DNA of 64,000 bases from Maribacter polysaccharolyticus. Its GTDB lineage: Bacteria > Bacteroidota > Bacteroidia > Flavobacteriales > Flavobacteriaceae. The DNA is taken from contig NZ_JARBUY010000004.1 in NCBI RefSeq assembly GCF_028882255.1, positions 94,629 to 158,628 of the forward strand. Reading direction: 5' to 3'. Shown here piece after piece: positions 36,371 to 45,360 of this stretch. The notes beneath the pieces are model-generated. The model had not been told where the DNA came from. It ran no database searches and saw only the letters and a list, made by a program, of their open reading frames with translations. Numbering within the stretch: position 1 is the stretch's first letter; each line of letters starts with the position of its first letter. The translations under genes and the position numbers were made by a program.

Positions 36371-36524
36371 CAATCCTAAACTTATATTTAAGGATTGGGC
36401 TTAATGATGAAAAGGCAAAAATTATCCGTATCCTATTGAATCCTGTTTAGGCCAGCAACCTATATCCCGCTAGCCACATCATACAAAAGATGAGGTTCGG
36501 AAGGTTGCATCAAGAAGGATAATT
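36371..36524 (+). ncRNA. Candidate structured leader RNA of the TIM-barrel gene
   Basis: Several nested pairings lie between the plus-strand promoter and the gene at 36580: CAATCCT (36371-36377) / AGGATTG (36391-36397); an outer stem AATTATCC (36420-36427) / GGATAATT (36517-36524); inside it GCAACCT (36455-36461) / AGGTTGC (36502-36508), enclosing CATC/GATG. This makes a closed multi-branch fold. GGCCAGCAACCT recalls part of SAM-type riboswitches, but other hallmarks are missing, so I do not name a class. Confidence 0.4.
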
Positions 36525-36579
36525 CATGGACAAGGGCTTAACCAAGAAAACCGAAAATCAACCTTAAAATCCATAGCAT

Positions 36580-37539
36580 ATGAAACGTAGCAGAAGAGAT
36601 TTCATAAAACAATCAGCCTTAGCCGGTTCGGCACTGGTTTTTCCTTTCCCCGGCATTGCCCGAAATGCATTTGAAAATTTCAAGAACCCCGATGTAGGCC
36701 CAAACGTATTCCTCTTTTCGAAACACCTTCAGTTCTTGGATTATGATGCCATGTCAGAAGCCACAGCCGATATGGGCTTTAACGGGGTAGACCTTACCGT
36801 ACGGCCCAAGGGTCACGTCTCACCTGAAAAAGTCGTAGATGAATTGCCCAAAGCCGTTGAGGCAATGAAAAAATTCGATTTGCTTCCCCTGATGATGACG
36901 ACCAATATTCTAGATGCTGAAAAAAAAGAATCCCTGTCCGTACTAAAAACGGCCAGTGCGTTGAATTTTACCCACTACCGTACCGGATGGCTTTCCTATC
37001 CTGAAAACAGGACGATCGAAGAAAGCCAAGCCCTATATGCCCAACAGTTCAAAAAACTGGAAACCGTGAACAAAAAGTATGGCCTGATAGGAGGCTACCA
37101 AAACCACGCCGGCAACCATGTCGGCGCCCCAATCTGGGACATACCGCCCATACTTGGGCATTCCCCAAACGAACATATGGGCTGTCAGTACGATATAAGA
37201 CACGCAATGGTCGAGGGGGGCACCTGTTGGGAACTGGGTTTAAGACACATACGACCTTATATAAATTCAATCGTAATCAAAGACTTCAAATGGGGGAAGG
37301 AGAACGGAACATGGAAACCCGTGAACACCCCGCTTGGTGAGGGCATGGTAGATTTCGGCCGGTACTTTTCCTTATTGAAAAAATACAAGATCAACGTTCC
37401 CATTTCCCTTCATTTGGAATATGACCTCGGCGGGGCCGAACGCGGGGAATCCCAAATAACGATCCCTAAAAAAGAGGTATTCAATGCCATGAAAAAAGAT
37501 TTGGAATTCCTCAAAGAAGCTTGGGAAAAAGCCGAATAA
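36580..37539 (+). CDS. Tat-exported sugar phosphate isomerase/epimerase-like TIM-barrel protein
   Basis: A 319-residue protein of the xylose-isomerase-like TIM-barrel superfamily (AP endonuclease 2 family). The N-terminus SRRDFIKQSALAGSALVFPF is a twin-arginine signal peptide, so the protein is exported folded, probably with a bound metal. Candidate metal ligands are the acidic and His residues in YQNHAGNH, CQYDIRHA, KDFKWG and HLEYD. Such proteins isomerise or epimerise sugars or keto acids; the substrate is unknown. The RraA-like gene follows by 24 nt, and the upstream region is shared with an alginate lyase promoter, hinting at a role in sugar-acid use. Confidence 0.8.
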   Translation: MKRSRRDFIKQSALAGSALVFPFPGIARNAFENFKNPDVGPNVFLFSKHLQFLDYDAMSEATADMGFNGVDLTVRPKGHVSPEKVVDELPKAVEAMKKFDLLPLMMTTNILDAEKKESLSVLKTASALNFTHYRTGWLSYPENRTIEESQALYAQQFKKLETVNKKYGLIGGYQNHAGNHVGAPIWDIPPILGHSPNEHMGCQYDIRHAMVEGGTCWELGLRHIRPYINSIVIKDFKWGKENGTWKPVNTPLGEGMVDFGRYFSLLKKYKINVPISLHLEYDLGGAERGESQITIPKKEVFNAMKKDLEFLKEAWEKAE

Positions 37540-37563
37540 GTAAACTTCATATAGCATTTCAAC

Positions 37564-38289
37564 ATGGGAACAAATTTAAACACAACCAAGGAAAAACTTA
37601 AAAAAGTCAGTACGGCTACAATAGCTACCTGCTTGTTTAAGAGAGGCTTAAAGAACCAATTTATCCAAGATGTCAAACCATTGAAACCCAACAAACCCAA
37701 CATGGTCGGTGAGGCCTATACCCTAAGATATATCCCGGCTAGGGAGGACCTTAACCCTATAGAAGTGTTCAGGGACCCCAAACACCTTCAACGAGTTGCC
37801 GTCGAGGAATGTCCGAAAGGGGCCGTCCTGGTCATCGACAGTAGAAAAGATGCCCGCGCCGCTTCGGCAGGTTCCATTTTAGCGACAAGATTAATGGTCC
37901 GTGGTGCCGCCGGACTGGTCACCGATGGTGGGTTCCGGGATTCAGCCGAAATTGCCGCGTTGGAACTTCCTTCATATCACAATCGTCCTTCCGCACCTAC
38001 CAACCTTACCTTACACCAAGCCATTTCAATCAATGAACCTATTGGATGTGGTGACGTTGCGGTATTTCCCGGCGATATTTTGGTAGGTGATGATGATGGC
38101 GTCATGGTGATACCGGCCCAAATAGCCCATGAAGTAGCCGAGGAATGCATTCAAATGACCTTGTATGAGGAATTTGTCATACAGCAAGTGAAAAATGGAC
38201 ATGCGGTCATAGGACTTTACCCCCTTGTTGACGAAAAGATCAAAAAGGAATTTGAGCTTTGGAAAAAAAACAATGCCGATAGTTTGTAG
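37564..38289 (+). CDS. RraA-like / HMG-CHA aldolase family protein
   Basis: A 241-residue member of the RraA/4-hydroxy-4-methyl-2-oxoglutarate aldolase family. It carries the glycine-rich stretch with TDGGFRDSAEI, whose Arg-Asp pair is the substrate/metal site of the aldolases, and GDILVGDDDGVMVIP, also typical of them. It would split a 2-keto acid into pyruvate and a second product; true RNase-E inhibition (RraA) is less likely given the aldolase residues. The gene lies in an operon with the Tat TIM-barrel protein and ends at a terminator. Confidence 0.82.
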   Translation: MGTNLNTTKEKLKKVSTATIATCLFKRGLKNQFIQDVKPLKPNKPNMVGEAYTLRYIPAREDLNPIEVFRDPKHLQRVAVEECPKGAVLVIDSRKDARAASAGSILATRLMVRGAAGLVTDGGFRDSAEIAALELPSYHNRPSAPTNLTLHQAISINEPIGCGDVAVFPGDILVGDDDGVMVIPAQIAHEVAEECIQMTLYEEFVIQQVKNGHAVIGLYPLVDEKIKKEFELWKKNNADSL

Positions 38290-38315
38290 TTGCCAACTAT
38301 CAATTCCCTAATTTT

Positions 38316-38354
38316 TAAAAAGGGCGGAAGGATAAATTTCGCCCCTTATTTTTT
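38316..38354 (+). terminator. Intrinsic terminator after the RraA-like gene
   Basis: GGGCG (38322-38326, extended by A) pairs with CGCCC (38340-38344), followed by TTATTTTTT. It separates this pair of genes from the Rnf operon. Bases 38355-38493 precede the RseC-like gene and show no clear promoter. Confidence 0.65.
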
Positions 38355-38493
38355 AAGCACGTTCTTTAGAATGATTCCAAAGAGCTAAAAATCAACGATC
38401 CACTTTGCCAATCCTGACATTTGTCATGTTATCCACAAACCGATAAGCTTATTTTTATGTCCAGAATTTAAGAGACTAACTACCATTTTTAAA

Positions 38494-38922
38494 ATGGATT
38501 CAGGGATATCAAACAAAGATGCATATATACACTCCGGTGTAATTTCCAAAAAGAGCAATGGTTCGCTTATTGTTTCTTTGGACGAGAATGTGCATTGTGA
38601 ATCTTGTCGTGCCAAAAGCACATGTGGTATATCAGAATCCGGTTCCAAAGAAGTCGAAATCCCCAATTCCGGGCAATCCTTTACCTTGAACGAACCCGTA
38701 AACGTTGTCCTTAAGAAAGGACTGGGACTTAAAGCCGTTGTCTGGGCCTACATATTCCCTTTTTTACTTATGGTAGGTACGCTAATCGGCTCCTCACTAT
38801 TCCTTGAAGAATGGATGGCAGGCATTGTATCCCTTTTAATATTGATCCCCTATTACCTTTTACTCTATATTTTAAGGAACACCTTTAAAAAAACATTTAA
38901 AATTTCCGTTGTAAAAATATAG
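38494..38922 (+). CDS. RseC/SoxR-reducing-system-like membrane protein, Rnf-linked
   Basis: A 142-residue protein: an N-terminal cytosolic part with CESCRAKSTCG (a Cys-rich motif shared with RseC), then two transmembrane helices (about 80-100 and 105-128) and a basic tail. RseC-like proteins stand first in the rnf operons of Bacteroidota and in other bacteria belong to the SoxR-reducing complex built on Rnf parts. It starts the operon, 6 nt before rnfB, and probably helps deliver or tune electron flow; the exact role is not known. Confidence 0.8.
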   Translation: MDSGISNKDAYIHSGVISKKSNGSLIVSLDENVHCESCRAKSTCGISESGSKEVEIPNSGQSFTLNEPVNVVLKKGLGLKAVVWAYIFPFLLMVGTLIGSSLFLEEWMAGIVSLLILIPYYLLLYILRNTFKKTFKISVVKI

Positions 38923-38928
38923 TTAACG

Positions 38929-39837
38929 ATGAATGAATCCATACTAAATAGTGTCCTTTTACTGGTTTCCTTAGGAGCGGTTACAGCCTTGGTGCTATAC
39001 ATTGTCTCCAAAAAATTCTACGTTTATGAGGATCCATTGATTGCTGTGGTAGATGACATACTACCTGGGGCGAATTGTGCCGGATGCGGTTCTCCCGGAT
39101 GCAAATCATTTGCAGAAAAACTAGTGGGCACCGAAGATATCTCAGATTTATTTTGTCCTGTAGGAGGAAATGAAGTCATGAAATTGGTAGCCGAAACCTT
39201 AGGGAAAGAAGTCTCTGAAAAAGACCCAACGGTCGCCGTGGTACGTTGTCAAGGATCCTGTGAGGTGCGCCCAAAGACAACAGAATACCAAGGCCCGAAA
39301 TCCTGTGCCATATCGGCCATGATCTATAGTGGCGAAACGGATTGCCAATATGGATGTCTGGGTGACGGGGATTGTGTTACCGCCTGTAAGTTCGATGCCA
39401 TGTTCATGGATGAAACAACCGGATTGCCGGTGGTCATAACGGACAAATGTACTTCATGCGGAATGTGTGTCGAGGCATGTCCGCGTGATATCATCGAAAT
39501 GCGGCCAAAAAACAAGAGGGACTTAAAGGTCTTTGTGGGTTGTTTGAATGAGGAAAAGGGTGGTATTGCCAAAAAAGCATGCTCCGTTGCCTGTATCGGG
39601 TGTTCAAAATGTGAGGATGTTTGTCCAAAAGATGCCATTACCATGGTAAACAACCTAGCCTATATAGACCCCGAATATTGTACCTTATGTAGGAAATGCG
39701 TACCCGTATGTCCTACCCATTCCATTATTGAAACCAACTTCCCTCCTAGAAAGGAAAAAAAGGTAGTAAAAGAAAAAAAGGTAGTCGCTGAACCTTCGGG
39801 TGAAGTTAAATCGGTAAACCTTACAAAAGATGCTTAA
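38929..39837 (+). CDS. rnfB: Rnf complex subunit B, Fe-S electron-transfer protein
   Basis: A 302-residue subunit anchored by one N-terminal helix. The CAGCGSPGC motif with a following Cys forms the first 4Fe-4S cluster; further ferredoxin-like CxxCxxCxxxC sets follow at about 165-265 (CTSCGMCVEACP, CIGCSKCEDVCP, CTLCRKCVPVCP). It takes electrons from reduced ferredoxin and passes them toward RnfC or the membrane flavins. The C-terminal tail is Lys-rich and unordered. Its stop overlaps the rnfC start by 8 bp. Confidence 0.95.
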   Translation: MNESILNSVLLLVSLGAVTALVLYIVSKKFYVYEDPLIAVVDDILPGANCAGCGSPGCKSFAEKLVGTEDISDLFCPVGGNEVMKLVAETLGKEVSEKDPTVAVVRCQGSCEVRPKTTEYQGPKSCAISAMIYSGETDCQYGCLGDGDCVTACKFDAMFMDETTGLPVVITDKCTSCGMCVEACPRDIIEMRPKNKRDLKVFVGCLNEEKGGIAKKACSVACIGCSKCEDVCPKDAITMVNNLAYIDPEYCTLCRKCVPVCPTHSIIETNFPPRKEKKVVKEKKVVAEPSGEVKSVNLTKDA

Positions 39838-41158
39838 AACATTCTCAAAAGGTGGTATCCACCCCCCAGAAAACAAACTTACATCAGCAAAGGACATTAA
39901 GCGACTGCCAGCGCCCAAAGTGGTTTACGTTCCCATAGCACAGCACATCGGCATCCCCGCTGAAATCATTGTCGATAGAAAAGACAAGGTGGAAATCGGA
40001 CAGGTTATCGCCAAATCGGGCGGATTCGTTTCTTCCAATATCCATTCCCCCGTTGCGGGTACCGTTACAAAATTGGATATGATCATCGATTCCAGCGGAT
40101 ATAAGAAACAATGTATCGTAATACGTACCGACGCCAAGAACGAAACCAATTTTCAGGAAATCGATTATCCCTTAAAAAAGGAAATTGACCTTGAACCCGC
40201 AGAAATCGTAAAACGCATTTCAGACTTCGGAATCGTAGGTTTGGGCGGGGCGACCTTTCCCTCCCATGTAAAGCTCAACGTCAAGGAAGATAAAAAGATG
40301 GATTGTCTTATTATCAATGGGGTCGAATGCGAACCCTATCTAACGGCAGATCATAGATTAATGCTCGAAAAAGGGGAAGAAATCGTCGTGGGCATAAAAA
40401 TCCTAATGAAAGCCCTACATGTAAACAAGGCCATCATCGGAATTGAGGACAATAAACACGATGCCGTAGAACTCTTTAAACGATTGACCGCCAACGAGAA
40501 ACAAATACAGGTTGCGGCCTTACAGGTCAAATACCCCCAAGGAGGCGAAAAACAATTGATCAGTGCCATTTTGGATAGAGAGGTCCCCAAGAATGGCTTA
40601 CCTATGGATGTTGGGGTCGTAGTGAACAACGTTGGGACGGTCTTTGCGATTTATGAAGCCATACAGCATAACAAACCATTGATTGAACGAGTGGTTACCG
40701 TGACCGGTAAAAAATTGAAAAATCCTTCGAACTTTTGGGTTAAGATCGGAACCCCAATCAAAGACCTCATCGAGGAAGTGGGAGGCATGCCGGAAGGAAC
40801 ACGTAAAATAATAAACGGTGGCCCCATGATGGGAAAAGCCATAAAAAATACCGATGTACCCGTTACCAAAGGTACTTCGGGCATCCTGATTGTAGATGAG
40901 GACGAAGCTTGTAGGGGCGAAGTAAAAAATTGCATCCGCTGTGGTGAATGTGTCAATGTATGCCCCATGGGATTGGAACCCCACCTTCTAATGAACTTAT
41001 CGGAAAAAGGCATGTATGAAAAGGCAGCGCAAGAAGATATCATGACATGTATCGAATGTGGTTCATGTAGTTATGTATGTCCTTCAAACCGTCCTTTGCT
41101 TGACTATATCAGGTTTGGAAAAAATATCACGAAACAATTAGCATCTTCAAAAAATTAA
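39830..41158 (+). CDS. rnfC: Rnf complex subunit C, NADH/FMN-binding
   Basis: A 442-residue peripheral subunit. FSKGGIHPPENK at the N-terminus is the family start; GGATFPSHVKL and NGVECEPYLTADHR are the FMN/NADH-site motifs, and two 4Fe-4S clusters are bound by CIRCGECVNVCP and CIECGSCSYVCP. It reduces NAD+ with electrons from RnfB, or the reverse. The N-terminal biotinyl-like barrel (SNIHSPVAGTV) is present, and length is at the short end of the family as it lacks the long Ala/Lys tail of gammaproteobacterial RnfC. Confidence 0.95.
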   Translation: MLKTFSKGGIHPPENKLTSAKDIKRLPAPKVVYVPIAQHIGIPAEIIVDRKDKVEIGQVIAKSGGFVSSNIHSPVAGTVTKLDMIIDSSGYKKQCIVIRTDAKNETNFQEIDYPLKKEIDLEPAEIVKRISDFGIVGLGGATFPSHVKLNVKEDKKMDCLIINGVECEPYLTADHRLMLEKGEEIVVGIKILMKALHVNKAIIGIEDNKHDAVELFKRLTANEKQIQVAALQVKYPQGGEKQLISAILDREVPKNGLPMDVGVVVNNVGTVFAIYEAIQHNKPLIERVVTVTGKKLKNPSNFWVKIGTPIKDLIEEVGGMPEGTRKIINGGPMMGKAIKNTDVPVTKGTSGILIVDEDEACRGEVKNCIRCGECVNVCPMGLEPHLLMNLSEKGMYEKAAQEDIMTCIECGSCSYVCPSNRPLLDYIRFGKNITKQLASSKN

Positions 41159-41165
41159 CTACATA

Positions 41166-42176
41166 ATGGATAGCCCCCAAATTGTTATTTCAGCTTCCCC
41201 ACACCTTCATTCCGATAGAACTTCAAAAAAAATAATGTACGATGTGGTCATCGCATTGGTACCCGCTTTTTTGGTATCGTTATATGTATTCGGATTTAAT
41301 GCGCTGATTACAACATCGATAGCCATTGTCTCTTGCTTATTATTTGAATTTCTGATACAGAAATACCTCATGAAGTCCGAGGTGACCATAACGGATGGAT
41401 CGGCCTTATTGACCGGTATCTTGCTAGCGTTCAACGTACCTGCGGGACTCCCAATTTGGATGATCATCGTAGGTAGTTTAGCGGCCATCGGCATCGCAAA
41501 ACTCTCTTTCGGAGGATTGGGCTTCAACGTTTTCAACCCTGCTTTAGTCGGTAGGGTTTTTCTTTTGGTATGTTTTCCGGTACAGATGACCCTTTGGCCC
41601 TTGGCGGTGGTAAACAATACCTCTATCGCAGATGCCGTTTCCGGGGCCACCACTTTGGGCATTATAAAGGAAGGGCTTCAATTTGGACAGACAATGGGCG
41701 AGTTAAGCTCCCAAATCCCTTCGAACATGAACATGCTTTTGGGTATTACCGGAGGGTCTTTAGGTGAGATGTCGGCGATTGCCTTGCTACTGGGAGGCCT
41801 GTATCTTATGATTCGCAAAGTCATCTCCTGGCATATTCCCATAACAATTTTATTGACCATGGCGGTAATGACAGGTGTTTTCTGGACTATAGACCCTGAA
41901 CATTACGCCAACCCCATAATTCATTTGTTATCCGGTGGTGCCATTTTAGGGGCCTTTTATATGGCCACGGATATGGTCACGAGTCCCATGACCAAAAAAG
42001 GGATGGTGATATTCGCCATAGGTATCGGTTTAATCACCGTTATCATCCGTTTTTATGGGGCCTATCCCGAAGGAATCTCTTTTGCCATTTTAATCATGAA
42101 TGCTTTTGTACCCTTAATCAACAGTTATTTCAAACCTCGTAGATTCGGTTCTAAGATCAAAGCCAAAATAATGTAA
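41166..42176 (+). CDS. rnfD: Rnf complex subunit D, flavinylated membrane subunit
   Basis: A 336-residue subunit with about ten transmembrane helices. The covalent-FMN motif SGAT lies at 159-162, with Thr162 as the flavin attachment site. The N-terminal ISASPHLHSDRTSKKIMYDV segment is typical of RnfD/NqrB. With RnfG it carries electrons across the membrane, coupled to Na+ or H+ movement. Spacing to rnfC is 7 nt and to rnfG 2 nt. Confidence 0.95.
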   Translation: MDSPQIVISASPHLHSDRTSKKIMYDVVIALVPAFLVSLYVFGFNALITTSIAIVSCLLFEFLIQKYLMKSEVTITDGSALLTGILLAFNVPAGLPIWMIIVGSLAAIGIAKLSFGGLGFNVFNPALVGRVFLLVCFPVQMTLWPLAVVNNTSIADAVSGATTLGIIKEGLQFGQTMGELSSQIPSNMNMLLGITGGSLGEMSAIALLLGGLYLMIRKVISWHIPITILLTMAVMTGVFWTIDPEHYANPIIHLLSGGAILGAFYMATDMVTSPMTKKGMVIFAIGIGLITVIIRFYGAYPEGISFAILIMNAFVPLINSYFKPRRFGSKIKAKIM

Positions 42177-42178
42177 TT

Positions 42179-42775
42179 ATGAGTAAAAAGGAATCAACAT
42201 TTTTGAACATGGCCCTGGCACTTATCGTAATTACCCTTGTGGCCGGATTCTCCTTGGGGTTTGTGAACGACCTGACCACAGGACCTAAAGCAGCGGCAAA
42301 ACTGGCCAAAAAGGTCAATGCCCTTAAGGCCGTACTACCCGAATTTGACAATGACCTTGTTTCGGAAGTAGTTAAAATAAAAACCCCCGTAGCCAAGGAT
42401 AGCCTGGAAATATATCCTGCTTTCAGCAATGGGGAATTCGTTGGGGCAGCGGTCATTGGTGCCTCGGAAAAAGGTTTTAGCGGTTTGGTAAAGATCATGG
42501 TAGGTTTTACACCTGACGGAAGCATACAAAACGTCGTTGTACTTGAACAAAAAGAAACCCCCGGACTGGGCACCAAGATGAAAGATGAAAAATTCATTGG
42601 CCAATTCCGTGATAAAAATCCATCGAACTTCAATTTAAAAGTCTCCAAAGATGGTGGACAAGTCGATGCTTTGACCGGCGCTACGATCAGTTCTAGGGCC
42701 TTTACCGAAGCTGCACAAAGTGCTTATGACGAATATATCCTAATCAAAGATTCCATAACCAAATCGAAGAAATAA
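42179..42775 (+). CDS. rnfG: Rnf complex subunit G, periplasmic flavoprotein
   Basis: A 198-residue subunit with one N-terminal membrane helix and a periplasmic domain. LTGATISS near the C-terminus provides the attachment site for covalent FMN (Thr169). EQKETPGLGTKM is the other conserved family block. An ApbE-type flavin transferase would be needed for maturation and is not in this window. Confidence 0.95.
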   Translation: MSKKESTFLNMALALIVITLVAGFSLGFVNDLTTGPKAAAKLAKKVNALKAVLPEFDNDLVSEVVKIKTPVAKDSLEIYPAFSNGEFVGAAVIGASEKGFSGLVKIMVGFTPDGSIQNVVVLEQKETPGLGTKMKDEKFIGQFRDKNPSNFNLKVSKDGGQVDALTGATISSRAFTEAAQSAYDEYILIKDSITKSKK

Positions 42776-42779
42776 AATT

Positions 42780-43385
42780 ATGGCCAATACCATTGATCAA
42801 AAGCAAAATTTCTTAAAAGGCATCGTCAAAGAAAACCCCGTCTTTGTCATGCTTTTGGGAATGTGCCCCACATTGGGGGTTACCTCCTCGGCATTCAACG
42901 GATTGGGGATGGGGGTTGCCACCCTATTCGTATTATTGATGTCGAACACCGTGGTTTCCCTTGTGAAATCACAAATACCGAGTAAAGTCAGAATCCCCGC
43001 CTTTATCATTATCATAGCATCGTTTGTGACCATTGTAGAAATGGTCTTGGAAGCATTTATCCCTTTTCTCTACGAGCAGTTGGGCATCTTTATCCCGTTG
43101 ATCGTCGTGAACTGTCTTATCTTGGGAAGAGCCGAGGCCTTCGCCTCTAAAAACGACTTAAAATCCTCGATATTGGATGCCCTAGGTATGGGACTGGGTT
43201 TTGTAATTGCCTTGACCGTTTTAGGTGCCACCCGTGAAATTTTGGGAAATGGAAGTATTTTCGATTTTAAATTCGTGTCGGAAGATGCGAACACTTTCAT
43301 ACTTTTCATCTTACCTCCAGGAGCTTTCATTGCCTTGGCCTACCTCGCTATCCTATTTAATAAACTAACCGTTAAAACAGCTTAA
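42780..43385 (+). CDS. rnfE: Rnf complex subunit E, integral membrane
   Basis: A 201-residue protein with six membrane helices. The start KENPVFVMLLGMCPTLGVT and the later NCLILGRAEAFASKN are conserved in RnfE/NqrD; the Cys residues in GMCP and NCLI are those that bind the membrane-embedded Fe centre together with RnfA. It lies 4 nt after rnfG. Confidence 0.95.
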   Translation: MANTIDQKQNFLKGIVKENPVFVMLLGMCPTLGVTSSAFNGLGMGVATLFVLLMSNTVVSLVKSQIPSKVRIPAFIIIIASFVTIVEMVLEAFIPFLYEQLGIFIPLIVVNCLILGRAEAFASKNDLKSSILDALGMGLGFVIALTVLGATREILGNGSIFDFKFVSEDANTFILFILPPGAFIALAYLAILFNKLTVKTA

Positions 43386-43386
43386 A

Positions 43387-43962
43387 ATGGACTATATCGT
43401 AATACTCATAGCCGCTGTATTCGTCAATAATATCGTACTATCGCAGTTCTTGGGAATATGTCCCTTCCTAGGCGTATCGAATAAAATATCAACCTCGATC
43501 GGTATGTCGGGGGCCGTAATGTTCGTCATGACCATTGCCACGACCGCAACCTATCTATTGCACAACTATATCCTACTTCCTGCAGGTTTGGATTATCTAC
43601 GTACCATAACCTTTATCCTGGTCATTGCCGCCTTGGTACAAATGGTAGAAATCATACTTAAAAAAGTAAGTCCGCCATTATACCAGGCCTTAGGGGTTTT
43701 TCTTCCGTTGATCACGACCAACTGTGCGGTGCTAGGTGTTGCCATTTTAGCGTTGGGACTTGAGAACAGTAGTCTTTTAAAGGCGGTATTCTTTGCATTT
43801 TCCAATTCGCTAGGTTTTGGTTTGGCTTTGATCGTTTTTGCCAGCATTCGTGAATACTTAGAGCTTGCCAATATTCCTGAAGGCATGAAAGGGGTCCCGA
43901 TCAATCTTTTGGTGGCCGGACTGTTATCTTTGGCATTCTTAGGGTTTACCGGTTTGGTATAA
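43387..43962 (+). CDS. rnfA: Rnf complex subunit A, integral membrane
   Basis: A 191-residue protein with six membrane helices, the inverted-topology partner of RnfE (RnfA/NqrE). NNIVLSQFLGICPFLGVS and TTNCAVLGVAI carry the Cys residues of the shared Fe centre. It closes the RseC-B-C-D-G-E-A operon, one base after rnfE. From 43963 to 44204 there is no gene; a weak A/T-rich hairpin near 44094-44127 may end the transcript, but the pairing is poor. Confidence 0.95.
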   Translation: MDYIVILIAAVFVNNIVLSQFLGICPFLGVSNKISTSIGMSGAVMFVMTIATTATYLLHNYILLPAGLDYLRTITFILVIAALVQMVEIILKKVSPPLYQALGVFLPLITTNCAVLGVAILALGLENSSLLKAVFFAFSNSLGFGLALIVFASIREYLELANIPEGMKGVPINLLVAGLLSLAFLGFTGLV

Positions 43963-44204
43963 ACCCCGTCTTTAAGCCATTCATAGACCATTCGTTTGCC
44001 GGGGTCGATTTTCATTTTTATGTGGATATGTAAGTCAACACTCCCAAAGCCGATTTCCTAGAAATCCATCGATTCTTGACTCCCTTCCACCTGAAAAAAA
44101 GCGATGATCATTTTCGTTTTTACCGGTTGCCTCTCTTTATAATTGAAGCTTGGCTTCGTATATTATCACAAATAATTACGTTATCTTTATTCTTTAAAAG
44201 CTTT

Positions 44205-44224
44205 TTGTGTAATCGATAACACAA
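44205..44224 (+). promoter_or_regulatory. Operator of the LacI-family regulator, before its own gene
   Basis: TTGTGTAATCGATAACACAA is a near-perfect 20-bp palindrome with one mismatched pair, 54 nt before the ATG. Its near copy TTGCGCAATCGATTACACAA stands at 51021-51040 before kduI. Length, symmetry and the central CG match LacI-family sites. Confidence 0.8.
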
Positions 44225-44278
44225 ATAGTAAATGAGTAAAACAGCAAGGGGATAAGTCTTTCTTGTAAGCAAAAAATA

Positions 44279-45307
44279 ATGAGCAAAAAGACCACGATTT
44301 ATGATATCGCAAAGGCATTGAACATTACTGCGGCTACGGTATCCAGAGCCCTTAACAACAACCCTAGAATAAGTGAGGACACTAAAAAACTGGTGTTGGA
44401 GACCGCCGAAAAATTAAACTATAAGCAAAATAGGCTGGCCTTGGCCCTAAAGAGTGGCAAAAGCAAGAATGTGGGGGTTGTGCTCCCCCTGATCAACAGA
44501 AACTTATTCTCAAATGTTATTCGGGGCATTGAAGAGGAATTGAATCCCATGGGCTACAATGTCATCATCTGTCAGACCCATGACGAAGAAAAAAAAGAAG
44601 CGGATATTATACAGAACCTATTGGATGCCCAAGTGGACGGTATCATCATTTCGATTGCCAGATACACCAAAAACACCAAACACTTAGAACAGATCCTAAA
44701 GAAGAACATCCCTTTGATATTCTTTGACCGTAAATTGGAAATCAAAGGTTCAAGTTCGGTGACATTGGATGATTTTCGCGGTGCCTATGAAGCTACACAA
44801 CATTTGATCGAACAGGGCTGTACCAGAATAGCGCATTTTACGGTCGATCGCTCCGTAGACATTTATAAGAAACGATTTGACGGCTATAAGCAAGCCTTGA
44901 TCAACAATGGAATCGACTTTAATGAAGATTATGTAATTGCTTTGGAAAGTAAAATTGAATCGGGGAAAGAGGCCGCCAAAAAATTAATGGCCCTCAAAAA
45001 TCCACCAGATGCCATATTTTCAGCAAGTGACCTTGGGGCGTTAGGGGCCATACAATATCTCAGGGGTATCGGTATTCGAATTCCGCAAGATTTCTGTGTC
45101 GTCGGATTCAGTAACGAACCCTTTACCCAGTTTATGGAACTCACGATAAGCACCGTAGACCAAGCTCCGATCTTAATGGGAAAAACGGCTGCCAAGGTTT
45201 TTTTGGAGCAAATGAAATCCGAGAAAGTAACGATCGAAAGGCGCATGGTGCTCAGTCCCAGTTTAAAAATTCGTAAATCATCTTCGAGGACAAATCATGC
45301 CGAATAG
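44279..45307 (+). CDS. LacI-family transcriptional regulator of the second uronate operon
   Basis: A 342-residue regulator. The N-terminal helix-turn-helix and hinge (TIYDIAKALNITAATVSRALNN, then NYKQNRLALALKSGKS) are classic LacI, and residues about 62-335 form the periplasmic-binding-like sensor (VGVVLPLINRNLFSNVIRGIEEE, IFFDRKL, GFSNEPFTQF). It faces the kduI-uxaC-kdgK-eda-MFS operon from the other side and shares its operator sequence, so it most likely controls that operon and itself. The inducer is probably a uronate or KDG-type acid; the sequence does not tell. Confidence 0.9.
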   Translation: MSKKTTIYDIAKALNITAATVSRALNNNPRISEDTKKLVLETAEKLNYKQNRLALALKSGKSKNVGVVLPLINRNLFSNVIRGIEEELNPMGYNVIICQTHDEEKKEADIIQNLLDAQVDGIIISIARYTKNTKHLEQILKKNIPLIFFDRKLEIKGSSSVTLDDFRGAYEATQHLIEQGCTRIAHFTVDRSVDIYKKRFDGYKQALINNGIDFNEDYVIALESKIESGKEAAKKLMALKNPPDAIFSASDLGALGAIQYLRGIGIRIPQDFCVVGFSNEPFTQFMELTISTVDQAPILMGKTAAKVFLEQMKSEKVTIERRMVLSPSLKIRKSSSRTNHAE

Positions 45308-45360
45308 GTAAAACCCTGCTATCCCTTGATTGATTCCCTTTGTACAAAAAACATATTCAA

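Noticed and set aside
36450-36510. SAM-type riboswitch
   Set aside because: GGCCAGCAACCT resembles one part of it, but the partner segment GGTGCTA and the pseudoknot parts are missing, and the gene downstream is not a methionine gene. Kept only as an unnamed structured leader.
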